From Methanothermococcus okinawensis IH1 (GTDB lineage: Archaea; AGJL01; Methanococci; Methanococcales; Methanococcaceae), in contig NC_015636.1 in NCBI RefSeq assembly GCF_000179575.2, positions 907,495 through 971,494 on the forward strand: a stretch of 64,000 nucleotides of DNA, given 5' to 3'. Within the stretch, counting starts at the first letter, position 1; each line of letters starts with the position of its first letter. A program made the position numbers and the translations under genes. Positions 1 to 9,245 of the stretch are shown piece after piece. The notes below the pieces were generated by a model. It saw only the letters and a list, made by a program, of their open reading frames with translations, searched no databases and was not told where the DNA came from.

Positions 1-582
1 CATGATTACAATACCACTTATTAATGGAAGTTTATTTATGTTTTTACTTTGAATATATTTTTCTATAAACTGTTTTCCCTTTACAAACAATACCGATAGC
101 AAAGATATACTTAGTGAAAGTCCCAAACTAAATATAAACACATAAATAAGTCCATCGTATAGATTGCCACTTGATATGCTGAATAACAATACCGCAAGAG
201 CCGCAGGGCATGGAACAAGTCCCGCAGAAAGACCTATTGCCAAAACTCCTTTTTTTATATTTAGTTTATGCTCATGAGGATGGAAATAATTATTTTTTAA
301 AATCCAAAATCCTATGGTTATCAATATCCCACCACCAATTACACTCATTATATCGTGGGTCATCTCTGAGCTCATGCTTTCAATTAAGTATATCGAAAAA
401 ATACCCAATAAAAAAACAGTTGAAGTGTGAGAAATAACCACTGTGAGACCAAGAAGCAATGCATCTTTTAAACTTGCCTCAGTTCCCAGAACATAGGCTG
501 CCATAACTGATTTGCCATGCCCTGGTTCAAGGGCATGTATAAAGCCAAGTGTGAATGCAGTTAATATCCATAGGAGCTCCAT
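1..582 (-). CDS. NicO/RcnA-family nickel/cobalt transporter, partial
   Basis: Integral membrane protein, probably a nickel or cobalt permease. The first 194 codons are in the window and the C-terminus lies beyond base 1. The start ATG at 582 follows a GGTGAT ribosome site. The N-terminal membrane helix carries the family motif HALEPGHGKS (about residues 16-25), and a second block LVPCPAALAV lies near residue 140. A short His-rich loop (FHPHEH, about residue 107) is typical of metal handling in this family. Nickel supply would serve the Ni-Fe hydrogenase encoded at 10.8-14.4 kb. The metal specificity (Ni or Co) cannot be decided from sequence. Confidence 0.85.
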   Translation of the reverse strand, partial: MELLWILTAFTLGFIHALEPGHGKSVMAAYVLGTEASLKDALLLGLTVVISHTSTVFLLGIFSIYLIESMSSEMTHDIMSVIGGGILITIGFWILKNNYFHPHEHKLNIKKGVLAIGLSAGLVPCPAALAVLLFSISSGNLYDGLIYVFIFSLGLSLSISLLSVLFVKGKQFIEKYIQSKNINKLPLISGIVIM

Positions 583-791
583 AAATATCACCATCGTAAT
601 ATTTAATATTTAAATAACTTAAATATATTATTACCTAATAATACTAAATTGTAATTAATATATAAATAAGTTATTACTAAAAAAAGTAAATTGTTAAATA
701 TTAAAAATGTCTTTAATTGAAAATTTTAATAAATAATATGAAAAATAAAAAAATGGTATTACTCAATAACTTTAAAATTGGAAAATAGAAA

Positions 792-1733
792 TTAAATATC
801 TTTAACTTCATTCCAACAATTTTTTACAACTTCAACAGAGTGTTTAAATGCTTTAAATTCATCATCGCTTATTTTTATAGGGACTACTTCCTCTATTCCA
901 TTTTTTCCTACTACAACAGGAGCTCCGATACATACATCTTTTATTCCATCTATCTCCCCATCTAAATAGGCAGAAAGTGTTAATAGTCGTTTATCGTTAT
1001 GGATTATGCACTTAACAACATTTACTATGGCAGAGGCTGGTCCATATTCAGAACCTCCTTTTAACTCTATTATTCTTTTCCCCCCATTTTTTACAAAATC
1101 AACTATTTTTTGATATGGCAAGTTTTCAAAACCGGGTAATCGATTTATAGGAATGCCTCCAATTGCCGTGGCACTTAGTAATGGAACCATGGTATCCCCA
1201 TGTTCTCCAATTATCCTTGTTCTAACATCATCGATATGCACTCCGAAATATTTTGCAATTGCCACTTTAAACCTCATAGAATCTAAATGAGTTCCAAGTC
1301 CAAAAACCTGATTTTTTTCATATCCACTTTCAACCAATGCCTTTTGGGTCATTACATCTACGGGATTTGTTATCATAAACAATTTTGTATCGCAGGTTTT
1401 AGATAAATTTCTTACATAATTTTTAACAATTTTTGCATTTTCTTTTGCTAAATCAAGTCTTGACATTTTATCATTTCTTGGAACACCTGCTGGAATAATG
1501 GTAATTTCACTCCCATCCACCACTGAAAGGTCTTTTTCACTATGAACTTCAATTTCAGCATCCCTACCCTCAGCTGCAAGGGCATCATATATATCCATTT
1601 TTATTCCTTTTAACTTGTTTAGTGATTTTTCTCTTGATATTAAATTTATATGGTTTATATACGGTTCCTTTGCAAGTAGAAATGATACCATTGACCCAAT
1701 TCTTCCAGAAGCCCCAATTACAGACACCTTCAT
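792..1733 (-). CDS. mdh: Malate dehydrogenase (archaeal NAD(P)-dependent LDH/MDH family)
   Basis: Cytosolic 313-residue dehydrogenase interconverting oxaloacetate and malate in the partial reductive TCA branch used by methanogens. The Rossmann nucleotide loop GASGRIGS is at residues 7-14. The substrate loop has VPRNDKMSRLDL (about 84-95), ITNPVDVM follows near 121-128, and the catalytic His178 lies in GEHGD. Sequence and length match the Methanocaldococcus jannaschii MJ0490 type (from memory). A GGTGAGA ribosome site precedes the ATG. NAD versus NADP preference cannot be read with certainty. The gene stands alone between AT-rich spacers. Confidence 0.9.
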   Translation of the reverse strand: MKVSVIGASGRIGSMVSFLLAKEPYINHINLISREKSLNKLKGIKMDIYDALAAEGRDAEIEVHSEKDLSVVDGSEITIIPAGVPRNDKMSRLDLAKENAKIVKNYVRNLSKTCDTKLFMITNPVDVMTQKALVESGYEKNQVFGLGTHLDSMRFKVAIAKYFGVHIDDVRTRIIGEHGDTMVPLLSATAIGGIPINRLPGFENLPYQKIVDFVKNGGKRIIELKGGSEYGPASAIVNVVKCIIHNDKRLLTLSAYLDGEIDGIKDVCIGAPVVVGKNGIEEVVPIKISDDEFKAFKHSVEVVKNCWNEVKDI

Positions 1734-1969
1734 AATCTCACCTTATAATTAAAAATTTTTGATTAAATATTAAACCATAATCTATATATATGTTAAGATT
1801 GTTAATATTTATAACAAAGTTATTATTAATAAATGTTATAAAATATATTATATTATTACTAAATTTAAAATAAAAAATTATAAATATGAATTATACTCTA
1901 TTAAGATTTATTTTAATAAATATAAAATTTATTTTAATTAATAATTAAGAATTTATTGAGGTCATTGCT

Positions 1970-2188
1970 ATGGTTAAATTCATGGAAGATATTGATGAAA
2001 TGGATGAAACAGATAAAATGGCAATAGATATATTAATAAATGCCCCTTTGATGTCAGAACATGAAATGAAATATGCAGTAAATAAATTAAAAATAATAGC
2101 AAAGAAAAAAAAGAATAATAAACGAAAAATAAATGATATATTGGATTATTGGGCAAATAAAGCTTACACAATTTCGATGAAATCTTAA
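1970..2188 (+). CDS. Small hypothetical protein, 72 aa
   Basis: A short charged protein with an acidic N-terminus (MEDIDEMDETDK) and a basic middle (KKKKNNKRK near residues 45-53). A GAGGTC ribosome site lies about 8 bases before the ATG, and the codon use looks like the neighbours. There is no recognised domain and no membrane segment. It is preceded by about 230 bases of AT-rich promoter DNA shared with the divergent malate dehydrogenase gene. I judge it a real gene mainly from the ribosome site and composition; the function is unknown. Confidence 0.5.
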   Translation: MVKFMEDIDEMDETDKMAIDILINAPLMSEHEMKYAVNKLKIIAKKKKNNKRKINDILDYWANKAYTISMKS

Positions 2189-2233
2189 ATTTTTTTATTT
2201 TATATTTATAATACAATATTTTGGATTATTGGA

Positions 2234-2245
2234 GTCGGAGCTCCG
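2234..2245. repeat. Intergenic 12-bp palindrome with GGAGCTCC core
   Basis: The bases TCGGAGCTCCGA form a perfect 12-bp palindrome between the small hypothetical gene and the molbindin gene. It is one of the few copies of the window-wide GAGCTC motif that lie outside genes, so protein coding does not explain it. Confidence 0.6.
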
Positions 2246-2386
2246 AAAATATTTAAATTTGCTTTATCTCATAATATCCAATTTCATCGATAATTATATA
2301 TATAACTTAGGCATATATCAGTAATTAGCATTTTATGTTAAATATTTAAAATAAAATATTGTAAAAATATAATATGAGGTGGGAAT

Positions 2387-2590
2387 GTGAAAGTGAGTGT
2401 TAGAAATAAATTAAAAGGAACTGTGGAAGATATTAAAGTGGGTCAGGTTATGGCGGAAGTTTTTGTTAAAGTAGGGGACCAAAGGATAGTTTCAGTAATT
2501 ACAAAAGATGCTTTGGATGATTTGGATATTAAAGTAGGGGATGAAGTAGTGGCTTTAATCAAATCAACATCTGTTGCAATTGGAAAATAA
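2387..2590 (+). CDS. Molbindin-like TOBE/Mop domain protein, 67 aa
   Basis: A single TOBE (Mop) domain spanning almost the whole protein. The pattern RNKLKGTVEDIKVGQVMAEV near the N-terminus and DLDIKVGDEVVALIKSTSV at the C-terminus are the usual molybdate/tungstate-binding oligomer signatures. Family members store or buffer molybdate or tungstate in the cytoplasm. The start is GTG at 2387, eight or so bases after GAGGTGGG; a second GTG two codons later is an alternative. The tungstate transporter WtpABC is encoded about 42 kb away in this window. The oxyanion specificity is inferred. Confidence 0.85.
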   Translation: MKVSVRNKLKGTVEDIKVGQVMAEVFVKVGDQRIVSVITKDALDDLDIKVGDEVVALIKSTSVAIGK

Positions 2591-2758
2591 ATAAATATTA
2601 TATTTATATATTTATTTTCTATTTATTTTAACTACAAAATAATTTTTTATTATATTTATTTTTTAATAATTTTTAATAATTTTTTAACAATAATTATGTT
2701 TCTATTTTTTATTAAAATTTTGAGCTTTTTAATTTAAATTTATTATTAATGTGATGTT

Positions 2759-4333
2759 ATGATATTAGGAATCCACGATGGACATAATGCAAGTGCCTGT
2801 TTAATAGATAATAACAATAATATAAGGTATGCCATAAGTGAGGAGAGATTTACAAGAAAGAAAAATCAGAGAGGATTTCCAAAATATTCTGTAAATTATA
2901 TATTGAATGAGATAAAAAAATTAGATAAAGAAAGCACAATAGATATAATAACCGTAGGAGGCATTTTTAGAAAAGGAAATCGGTTAAAAGCATTAAAAAA
3001 TTTTCAAAAAGAAGTAAATGTTCCTATGGTATATTTTAACCATCATTTGTGCCATGCTTCATTGTATAAATTATCCAATTTTAAGGAATGTTTGATAATT
3101 ACAATGGATGGTGGAGGAGATGCTCTCTCTTCAACCGTATCAATTGGAAATAAAAAAGGTTTGGAGCTATTGGCACAGAATGATTTAATAGATTCTGTTG
3201 GTGATTTCTACGCCTCCATTACAGAGGTTTTAGGATTTAAACCTATGGAAGATGAAGGAAAAGTTATGAGTTTATCCAGTTATGACTGCGTAGATGAATC
3301 ACCTATCAATTTAAAAGTTATTGATTACGATAGTAAAAGAAAATCCTTTGAGAATTACCTTGGTATTGTTGGATATGAAGCTACAAAGGCATTAAAGAGG
3401 ATTTTTAATTTAAATAAAAATGTAGATTTCAAAAATAAGGTGTTGATTTCAAAATATGCTCAAAAAACCCTTGAAGATGTTGTTTTAAAAATGATAAATG
3501 ATTTTTCAAAAGAAACTGGAATAAATAATATAGTTTTCAGCGGCGGAGTGGCACAAAATGTTAAATTAAATAAAAAAATAGCCGAAAATTATAACCTATA
3601 TGTCCCGCCGTTTATGGGGGATGAGGGACTTTCTGTTGGTTCTGCATTACTATTTAATAATAAAAAAAATAAAAAAACCAAAAATAAGGAGATAACCTTA
3701 AAAAATACCTATTTGGGATATGAAATTAAAAATGAAGATATGGAGCTCCTATACAATAATGATAGTAATATCCACAAAAATTATAAAATAACCTATGTGG
3801 AAGAAGAGGAGCTCCCAGAAACTATTGGAAATCTTATAGTAAATAATAAAATTGTATGTCTTTGTAGAGGTAAAATGGAATTTGGACCTAGGGCGTTGGG
3901 AAATAGAAGCATAATATCACTACCTACTAAGGAAAACTCAGAAAAGATTAATAAAATGCTTAATAGGGATAATTTTATGCCTTTTGCACCTACCATACTT
4001 TATGAGCATATTGACGATTATATTATTAATCCTTCATACAGTCCATTTATGACCTTATTATTCGATATAAAACATGAGAATAAAAATAAAATAGATGGCG
4101 TTGTTCATGTGGATAATACTACCAGAGCTCAGACATTAAAAAGAGAATTTAATAAAACCTATTACGATATAATAAATCATGTTTATGAAAATACGAATAT
4201 TCCAATGGTTTTAAATACAAGTTTCAATCTACACGGCGAGCCTATCGTTTGCAATGAACAAGATGCTTTAAAATCCTTTAAATCTGTTGGTAATGCCTTA
4301 TTATTAGGAAATTGGTTAATCGAGAAGATTTAA
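2759..4333 (+). CDS. Carbamoyltransferase, NodU/HypF-C family
   Basis: A 524-residue ATP-dependent carbamoyltransferase of the NodU/CmcH/TobZ family, which adds a carbamoyl group from carbamoyl phosphate to a hydroxyl or similar acceptor. Visible motifs are the N-terminal GIHDGHNASA, the metal-binding histidines in NHHLCHAS (about residue 100), the Kae1-like VFSGGVAQNVKLN (about 260), and the YrdC-like C-terminal domain with GKMEFGPRALGNRS (about 378-391) and VLNTSFNLHGEPIV near the end. The acceptor is unknown; a sugar, nucleoside or cofactor are all possible. There is no glycosyltransferase next door to suggest one. A short GTGAT ribosome site precedes the ATG. It is convergent with the next gene, one base apart. 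Confidence 0.85.
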   Translation: MILGIHDGHNASACLIDNNNNIRYAISEERFTRKKNQRGFPKYSVNYILNEIKKLDKESTIDIITVGGIFRKGNRLKALKNFQKEVNVPMVYFNHHLCHASLYKLSNFKECLIITMDGGGDALSSTVSIGNKKGLELLAQNDLIDSVGDFYASITEVLGFKPMEDEGKVMSLSSYDCVDESPINLKVIDYDSKRKSFENYLGIVGYEATKALKRIFNLNKNVDFKNKVLISKYAQKTLEDVVLKMINDFSKETGINNIVFSGGVAQNVKLNKKIAENYNLYVPPFMGDEGLSVGSALLFNNKKNKKTKNKEITLKNTYLGYEIKNEDMELLYNNDSNIHKNYKITYVEEEELPETIGNLIVNNKIVCLCRGKMEFGPRALGNRSIISLPTKENSEKINKMLNRDNFMPFAPTILYEHIDDYIINPSYSPFMTLLFDIKHENKNKIDGVVHVDNTTRAQTLKREFNKTYYDIINHVYENTNIPMVLNTSFNLHGEPIVCNEQDALKSFKSVGNALLLGNWLIEKI

Positions 4334-4334
4334 T

Positions 4335-5399
4335 TTATTTTCTGCTTAATCTTCTCCTAAGTGCGATATAGAGATTACCTATTACAATCATTGAAGCTAT
4401 GCTGTATAGACAATATATTAATGTATCCAATAAAGATTTACCATTTCCTATGTAAAACTTGTCTCCCAATACTGATTTTAAGTATCCCGCGTATATTATT
4501 AAGTAATCTGGAAATTTAATATTTTCAATAACTGGATTTATATAATAAACAGCTGTTAAAATAAGTGGTGTTATAAATATTAAAATAATTAATCCAATTA
4601 TCGGCTTTTTTATGGATTCTCCATAGTCAGATATTAATCCATATAAAAAAATAACAATATATTCAAAAATCCCAGACTTTTCTTTTATCAACTCCATTTC
4701 TTTTTTAAATAATTCTGATGCTTCAATATATGTTCTATTATTCTCAATAGATAGCCTTAAATTCCTATATTCTGCAAGAACTGATTTATAATTTAAATCT
4801 TCAGAAATAACACCATATGCTGAATAATATATATCCATATTATCTTTTAACTTTTTTAGGGCATTATAAATTTTTAAATAAGGATATAAAAACACAAAAA
4901 AAATTAATTCTATTGATATTAATATAATATCATCATAAATCATCTTAAAGCCTATCGTAATCAATAATGGTGTTATGATGAATAACACTAACAAAATAGA
5001 TATTATGACAGATATGGTCGTTTTCAGTGGCATTTTTAGTTTAGGTAATATCCAAGTTACAATTTTTATTGTAAAATCATGAGGTTTGTCATTTCCAATT
5101 TCTAACAATAATTTTTGAATTTTAAAATTAAGATTGGAATCATCGTTATATTTTCCAGAGTATATATTGCTCAATTCTTCATCAACATCTTTAAGTAATA
5201 AATATTCCTTAAATTTCAGCAATTTATGGCTTAAAATCTCTTCTTTTTTTATACCGCATAGTAGCATTACTTCTCTAACATCTGTTTTTAAAAATGATGT
5301 TTTTGATAGTGAAAAGTTTTCTATTTTTGTATTTTTGTTTAAAAATTGAGCATTGTTAAATATTGCTAAGTAGTTATCATTAATTATATTATTAATCAC
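4335..5399 (-). CDS. Membrane protein, partner of the pentapeptide-repeat protein
   Basis: About 354 residues with a soluble N-terminal third, then four or so hydrophobic segments: two near residues 130-175, one near 265-285 and one near 330-348. It ends in a basic tail, LYIALRRRLSRK. In bacteria this type of C-terminal membrane region is often fused to pentapeptide repeats; here the repeats are a separate protein encoded 26 bases upstream on the same strand, so the two are probably co-transcribed and interact. The start is uncertain: the GTG at 5399 is part of a GAGGTGA sequence that looks like the ribosome site itself, and the nearest downstream ATG is out of frame. The function is unknown; a channel or sensor is possible. 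Confidence 0.65.
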   Translation of the reverse strand: MINNIINDNYLAIFNNAQFLNKNTKIENFSLSKTSFLKTDVREVMLLCGIKKEEILSHKLLKFKEYLLLKDVDEELSNIYSGKYNDDSNLNFKIQKLLLEIGNDKPHDFTIKIVTWILPKLKMPLKTTISVIISILLVLFIITPLLITIGFKMIYDDIILISIELIFFVFLYPYLKIYNALKKLKDNMDIYYSAYGVISEDLNYKSVLAEYRNLRLSIENNRTYIEASELFKKEMELIKEKSGIFEYIVIFLYGLISDYGESIKKPIIGLIILIFITPLILTAVYYINPVIENIKFPDYLIIYAGYLKSVLGDKFYIGNGKSLLDTLIYCLYSIASMIVIGNLYIALRRRLSRK

Positions 5400-5425
5400 C
5401 TCAAATATATTGGTTATATTATATA

Positions 5426-7003
5426 TTAATCGTTTATCTGGTTTTTTAAACTAATATTATTATTTTTTTGAAATTTTTTGAATCCAATTTTATTATTTAT
5501 AAATTCAATTTTATCTTTTTTTGATTTAAATTTACCTTTTCTGAATAATGCTAAATCCTCAAATACGCAATCAATAACGGCTAATAATACAAAATAAATA
5601 TCTCTAAAATCTGCACAAGATTTAAAAGTTAATCCATAACAATTCAATTCATTAAACATGACTTCCTTAAAATCAACATACCCATTAAAAGTAGTATCTA
5701 AAAAATTAGCTTTTCCTTTAAAAATGGAGCCAATAAAATAAACTTCTTTTTCAAAAGTGCAAGTTGAAAAATTAACATCTTCATAGAATATATTCTTTGG
5801 CGTTTCATTGTTACTTATATATAAAGATTTGTTTTCACATATTATGATGCCCTTAAATTTACAATGTTCAAAATACATTTTACCATGAAATTTAGAGTTA
5901 AAAATTCCTACGCCCTCCTGAAATTTTACATTATCAAACTTGGTACCTTTTCTAAATTCAACACTATCAAATACCACATTTTTAAATTTTGTATTTTCAA
6001 AAATAACATCGTTAAACTCTATACTCGTAAAATTAACACCATCATTAAACTCTGTTTCTTTAAAAGATGCTAATTCTCTAAATTCTAATTTTGTAAAACC
6101 ATATTCAACATGTTCATTAAAATGTGTTTTATCAAAACTAACGATACTTTTAAATTCCATATTTTGAAAATATGTTTCTCCATTGAAGTTACATTCTTCA
6201 AAAAATACCCTTATGTTAAATTCTGAATAATTAAAAGAAGTTTTATTATGAAATTCTGCATCTTTAAAATTAACATTTTTAAAAGTACCCCCATCTTCTT
6301 TTTTTCCAAACACTGCATTGAATTCAACTTCTCCAAAAAATTTAACTTTACTAAAAGAAGCTTCTTGTTGAAATTTAGTTTGTTTTAGGTTATCGTTTAT
6401 ATGTGTGCTGCATGAAAAATCAGTGCTTCCGTAAAAAATTGCATTGTTAAAATTGCATGAATTTTTAAATACTACTCCTGAAAAATCAGTATAATAAGAA
6501 CCCACATATCCACTGTTTGATTCTAAATATTTATTGAATAAAGTATTTTCAAAATCTGCTTCTCCATTAAACTCGGAGCTCCTAAAATCAACACTTCCAT
6601 CAAATATTGCATCTTTAAAGTTGGCTTCTTTTTTAAATAAAACATTATAAAATTCAACATTCCCATTAAACACTATTCTAATGTATTTAAATAATGCAAC
6701 GTAATTTTTATAAATATAATTGGTTAAAAAAGCCCCTTTCATTATAAATTTATCATTAAATTCAATATTTTTAATAGTTATGATAAAATTAATTTTAACA
6801 TAAATACCATCTTCTTTTTCCTCAATTAAATCTTTTAATTTCTCATCATCTTTTATTTTATCATAAATATCAGCAATAGAAACTACTCCTTCAACTGTGG
6901 CATTTTCTAATTTAAATTCTTTATTTTCTTTTAAGCATTCTATAAATTTATCATAAAAATCTTCCGTAGTTCCATCTTTATAATGTATCGTAGGAGCTCC
7001 CAT
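5426..7003 (-). CDS. Pentapeptide-repeat protein, 525 aa
   Basis: After an N-terminal region of about 90 residues, nearly all the rest is a right-handed beta-helix of five-residue repeats with phenylalanine at the central position, for example FNDVIFENTKFKNVVF and FKEVMF. The aromatic i position and frequent Asn/Asp/Lys neighbours are typical of the family. No signal peptide or membrane helix is seen, so it is probably cytosolic or membrane-associated through its downstream partner. The ATG at 7003 follows a GGGGGT ribosome site. It lies between thymidylate synthase and the membrane gene on the same strand, with short gaps that suggest one transcript. The biochemical role is unknown. Confidence 0.8.
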   Translation of the reverse strand: MGAPTIHYKDGTTEDFYDKFIECLKENKEFKLENATVEGVVSIADIYDKIKDDEKLKDLIEEKEDGIYVKINFIITIKNIEFNDKFIMKGAFLTNYIYKNYVALFKYIRIVFNGNVEFYNVLFKKEANFKDAIFDGSVDFRSSEFNGEADFENTLFNKYLESNSGYVGSYYTDFSGVVFKNSCNFNNAIFYGSTDFSCSTHINDNLKQTKFQQEASFSKVKFFGEVEFNAVFGKKEDGGTFKNVNFKDAEFHNKTSFNYSEFNIRVFFEECNFNGETYFQNMEFKSIVSFDKTHFNEHVEYGFTKLEFRELASFKETEFNDGVNFTSIEFNDVIFENTKFKNVVFDSVEFRKGTKFDNVKFQEGVGIFNSKFHGKMYFEHCKFKGIIICENKSLYISNNETPKNIFYEDVNFSTCTFEKEVYFIGSIFKGKANFLDTTFNGYVDFKEVMFNELNCYGLTFKSCADFRDIYFVLLAVIDCVFEDLALFRKGKFKSKKDKIEFINNKIGFKKFQKNNNISLKNQIND

Positions 7004-7026
7004 AATTACCCCCTAAAAATAAAAAA

Positions 7027-7698
7027 TTATTCTAAATATTTTAAACAATCTGGAAAATACTTTTTAATATAATCTTTATCCCTATCTATGTAAATATGCA
7101 TTGAAACGCTGTGGTGTGTATATGTCCCATAATCAACTCCAACTTCTTCTGCTACTTTTTCGCCCAATGCAATTAATCCTAATGCGTTACTTACAAAAGC
7201 CACCATTAAATCGTTGCTTCTGAATAATACCGTTTGATGCAATTTGTTATCTCTAATAAGAAACTGGACAAACTGCAAGCAGGGAACAGAACCATAATCT
7301 TTTTTACTAACTTCGATATCTATATCGGGTTGCCAAGTAATTGCCACACAACGCCTTGAATTTGGTTGTTCCTTTAATTTATCAATAATATATTCTATTT
7401 GATTTATTTCATTATTATTTACAGGATATTTGAATAAACGCTCATGATAATCGTAAGAAAATATATTTTTACTACCATATAATAAATTATTTGTATATTG
7501 TTCTACTGCTTTTTTTCCAAGCGGATATTTGGGGCTTATACTTTTTAATTTTGGATTTGTAATTTCTATTACTGTATTTCTAAGTTCTCTACATCGTTGC
7601 CCGTCCTCTGTTATCATGTCCTCTCCATCTTTTAATATCTTCTCAACTAAATATTCATAAGCTACTCTCACTGATGGTTTTTTAATATAAATTGCCAT
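7027..7698 (-). CDS. thyA: Thymidylate synthase, archaeal type
   Basis: Makes dTMP from dUMP, presumably with a methylene-tetrahydromethanopterin-type carbon donor in this methanogen. It has 223 residues, shorter than the bacterial enzyme of about 264, as is usual for methanogen orthologues. The catalytic cysteine is Cys140 in VPCLQF. NSRRCVAITWQP (about 113-124) precedes it, and LFRSNDLMVAFVSNALGL (about 158-175) and HHSVSMHIY follow, corresponding to the dUMP-binding regions. It is the first gene of a likely minus-strand run with the pentapeptide-repeat and membrane genes; the link is positional only. Confidence 0.85.
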   Translation of the reverse strand: MAIYIKKPSVRVAYEYLVEKILKDGEDMITEDGQRCRELRNTVIEITNPKLKSISPKYPLGKKAVEQYTNNLLYGSKNIFSYDYHERLFKYPVNNNEINQIEYIIDKLKEQPNSRRCVAITWQPDIDIEVSKKDYGSVPCLQFVQFLIRDNKLHQTVLFRSNDLMVAFVSNALGLIALGEKVAEEVGVDYGTYTHHSVSMHIYIDRDKDYIKKYFPDCLKYLE

Positions 7699-7938
7699 TG
7701 TATCACTTTAAATTTTTTAATAAATTTATTATAATTTTTAATAATTTTAATTTTTAATTTAATTTTTTAACTTATCTCAATTTACGTTTTATTTTTATAT
7801 CTTTTTTATTATCTATTATATATCAACATAAAAAAATTATTATCATATATTTTTAGCTTTATCTTCTAATTCTATTATTTATCATCTTATTTTTTATTTT
7901 ATTATTTTATTTATTATATTATATTTTGAGGTGAACTC

Positions 7939-9150
7939 ATGGACAAACCAAATATATATTTAAAATCACATTTTCTATATGGTAGTGAATTTGAATATAA
8001 AAAAGGTATTTTAGTAATTGAAGATGGTATAATAAAAGGATTTACAAACGAAGACATTAAAAATTATATAAAATATGATGGAGTAATAATGCCCCCCTTA
8101 ATAAATGCTCACACCCATATTGGCGATAATATCATAAAAGACATCGGTATAAACAAAACCCTTGATGAGCTTGTGAAACCACCAAATGGATTGAAGCATA
8201 AATTTTTAAATACCTGTGATGATAAACATTTAATACATGGGATGTTGGATGGATTGCATGAACTCCGTAACAATGGAATAAAATATTTCTGTGATTTTAG
8301 GGAGAATGGATTAAGAGGCATAAATATTTTTAAAGAATCTTATGAATTATTTAAAAAATCAATTGCCCAAGATATTGGAAATACTGAACATATTGGAGAT
8401 ACTAAGAATATTAAAAAAAATATTAAAAATATTAAAAATAGCGATATTACCCCAAAACCTATAATCTTGGGAAGACCTAAATCCAACGATAAGGAATTAA
8501 AAAAAGAGATAAGGGATATTTTAAAAAATTCTGATGGGATAGGATTAAGTGGATGTAATGAATACAGCGACAAAGACTTAAAATTTATTAGAAATAATGA
8601 TTATAAGATTTTTTCAATACATGCAAATGAGCATAAAGGTTCTGTTGAGTATTCAAAGGAAACCTACGGAAAAACCGAAATAGAAAGAATAATTGACTTA
8701 AAGCTTAATCCAAATTTTATAATACATGCAACCCATGCAACATCCCATGAGGCAGAGCTCCTATATGAATATAACATACCTGTTGTAGTCTGTCCAAGGG
8801 CAAATGCATCATTTAATGTGGGATTGCCTAATATACCCATGCTTTTAAAAAATAAAGTGCTTGCTGGTCTTGGAACAGATAATTTTATGGCTAACTCCCC
8901 ATCTTTATTTAAGGAAATGGATTTTATCTATAAATTATATCACATAGACCCAAAAGAGATATTAAAATTTGCTACAATAAACAATGCTAAGATTTTAGGA
9001 CTTAAAGATATTGGATTGATTGATGAGGGCTATAAAGCCACATTTACATTTATTAAAAAATCACATTCAATAAAATACTCTAAAAATATCGTAGCATCAA
9101 TTATAACTCGATGTGAAAATGGAGATATTAAAATCATAAAAATGACATAA
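7939..9150 (+). CDS. Amidohydrolase-superfamily metal-dependent hydrolase
   Basis: A 403-residue TIM-barrel hydrolase of the chlorohydrolase/cytosine-deaminase type. The metal-binding HxH is His58 and His60 in NAHTHIGD. Further ligands are likely the histidines of SIHANEH (about 230) and IHATHATSHE (about 260), and the Asp of GLGTDNF (about 312). The substrate is unknown. A run of Lys/Asn/Ile repeats (about residues 145-170) is low-complexity and probably a loop. The start ATG follows GAGGTGA. A paralogue of the same superfamily, DadD, is encoded at 50.9-52.1 kb. Confidence 0.8.
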   Translation: MDKPNIYLKSHFLYGSEFEYKKGILVIEDGIIKGFTNEDIKNYIKYDGVIMPPLINAHTHIGDNIIKDIGINKTLDELVKPPNGLKHKFLNTCDDKHLIHGMLDGLHELRNNGIKYFCDFRENGLRGINIFKESYELFKKSIAQDIGNTEHIGDTKNIKKNIKNIKNSDITPKPIILGRPKSNDKELKKEIRDILKNSDGIGLSGCNEYSDKDLKFIRNNDYKIFSIHANEHKGSVEYSKETYGKTEIERIIDLKLNPNFIIHATHATSHEAELLYEYNIPVVVCPRANASFNVGLPNIPMLLKNKVLAGLGTDNFMANSPSLFKEMDFIYKLYHIDPKEILKFATINNAKILGLKDIGLIDEGYKATFTFIKKSHSIKYSKNIVASIITRCENGDIKIIKMT

Positions 9151-9245
9151 TATAGCATAATAAATAGCCGTAATAGTTAAAAAATTAAAATAAAATAAAA
9201 ACATAAACAAAAACATTAAAAAATTAAAATATTTAAGATGATAAT

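Noticed and set aside
210-437. 75-codon plus-strand open frame
   Set aside because: It is antisense to the NicO-family transporter, whose motifs on the minus strand are clear.
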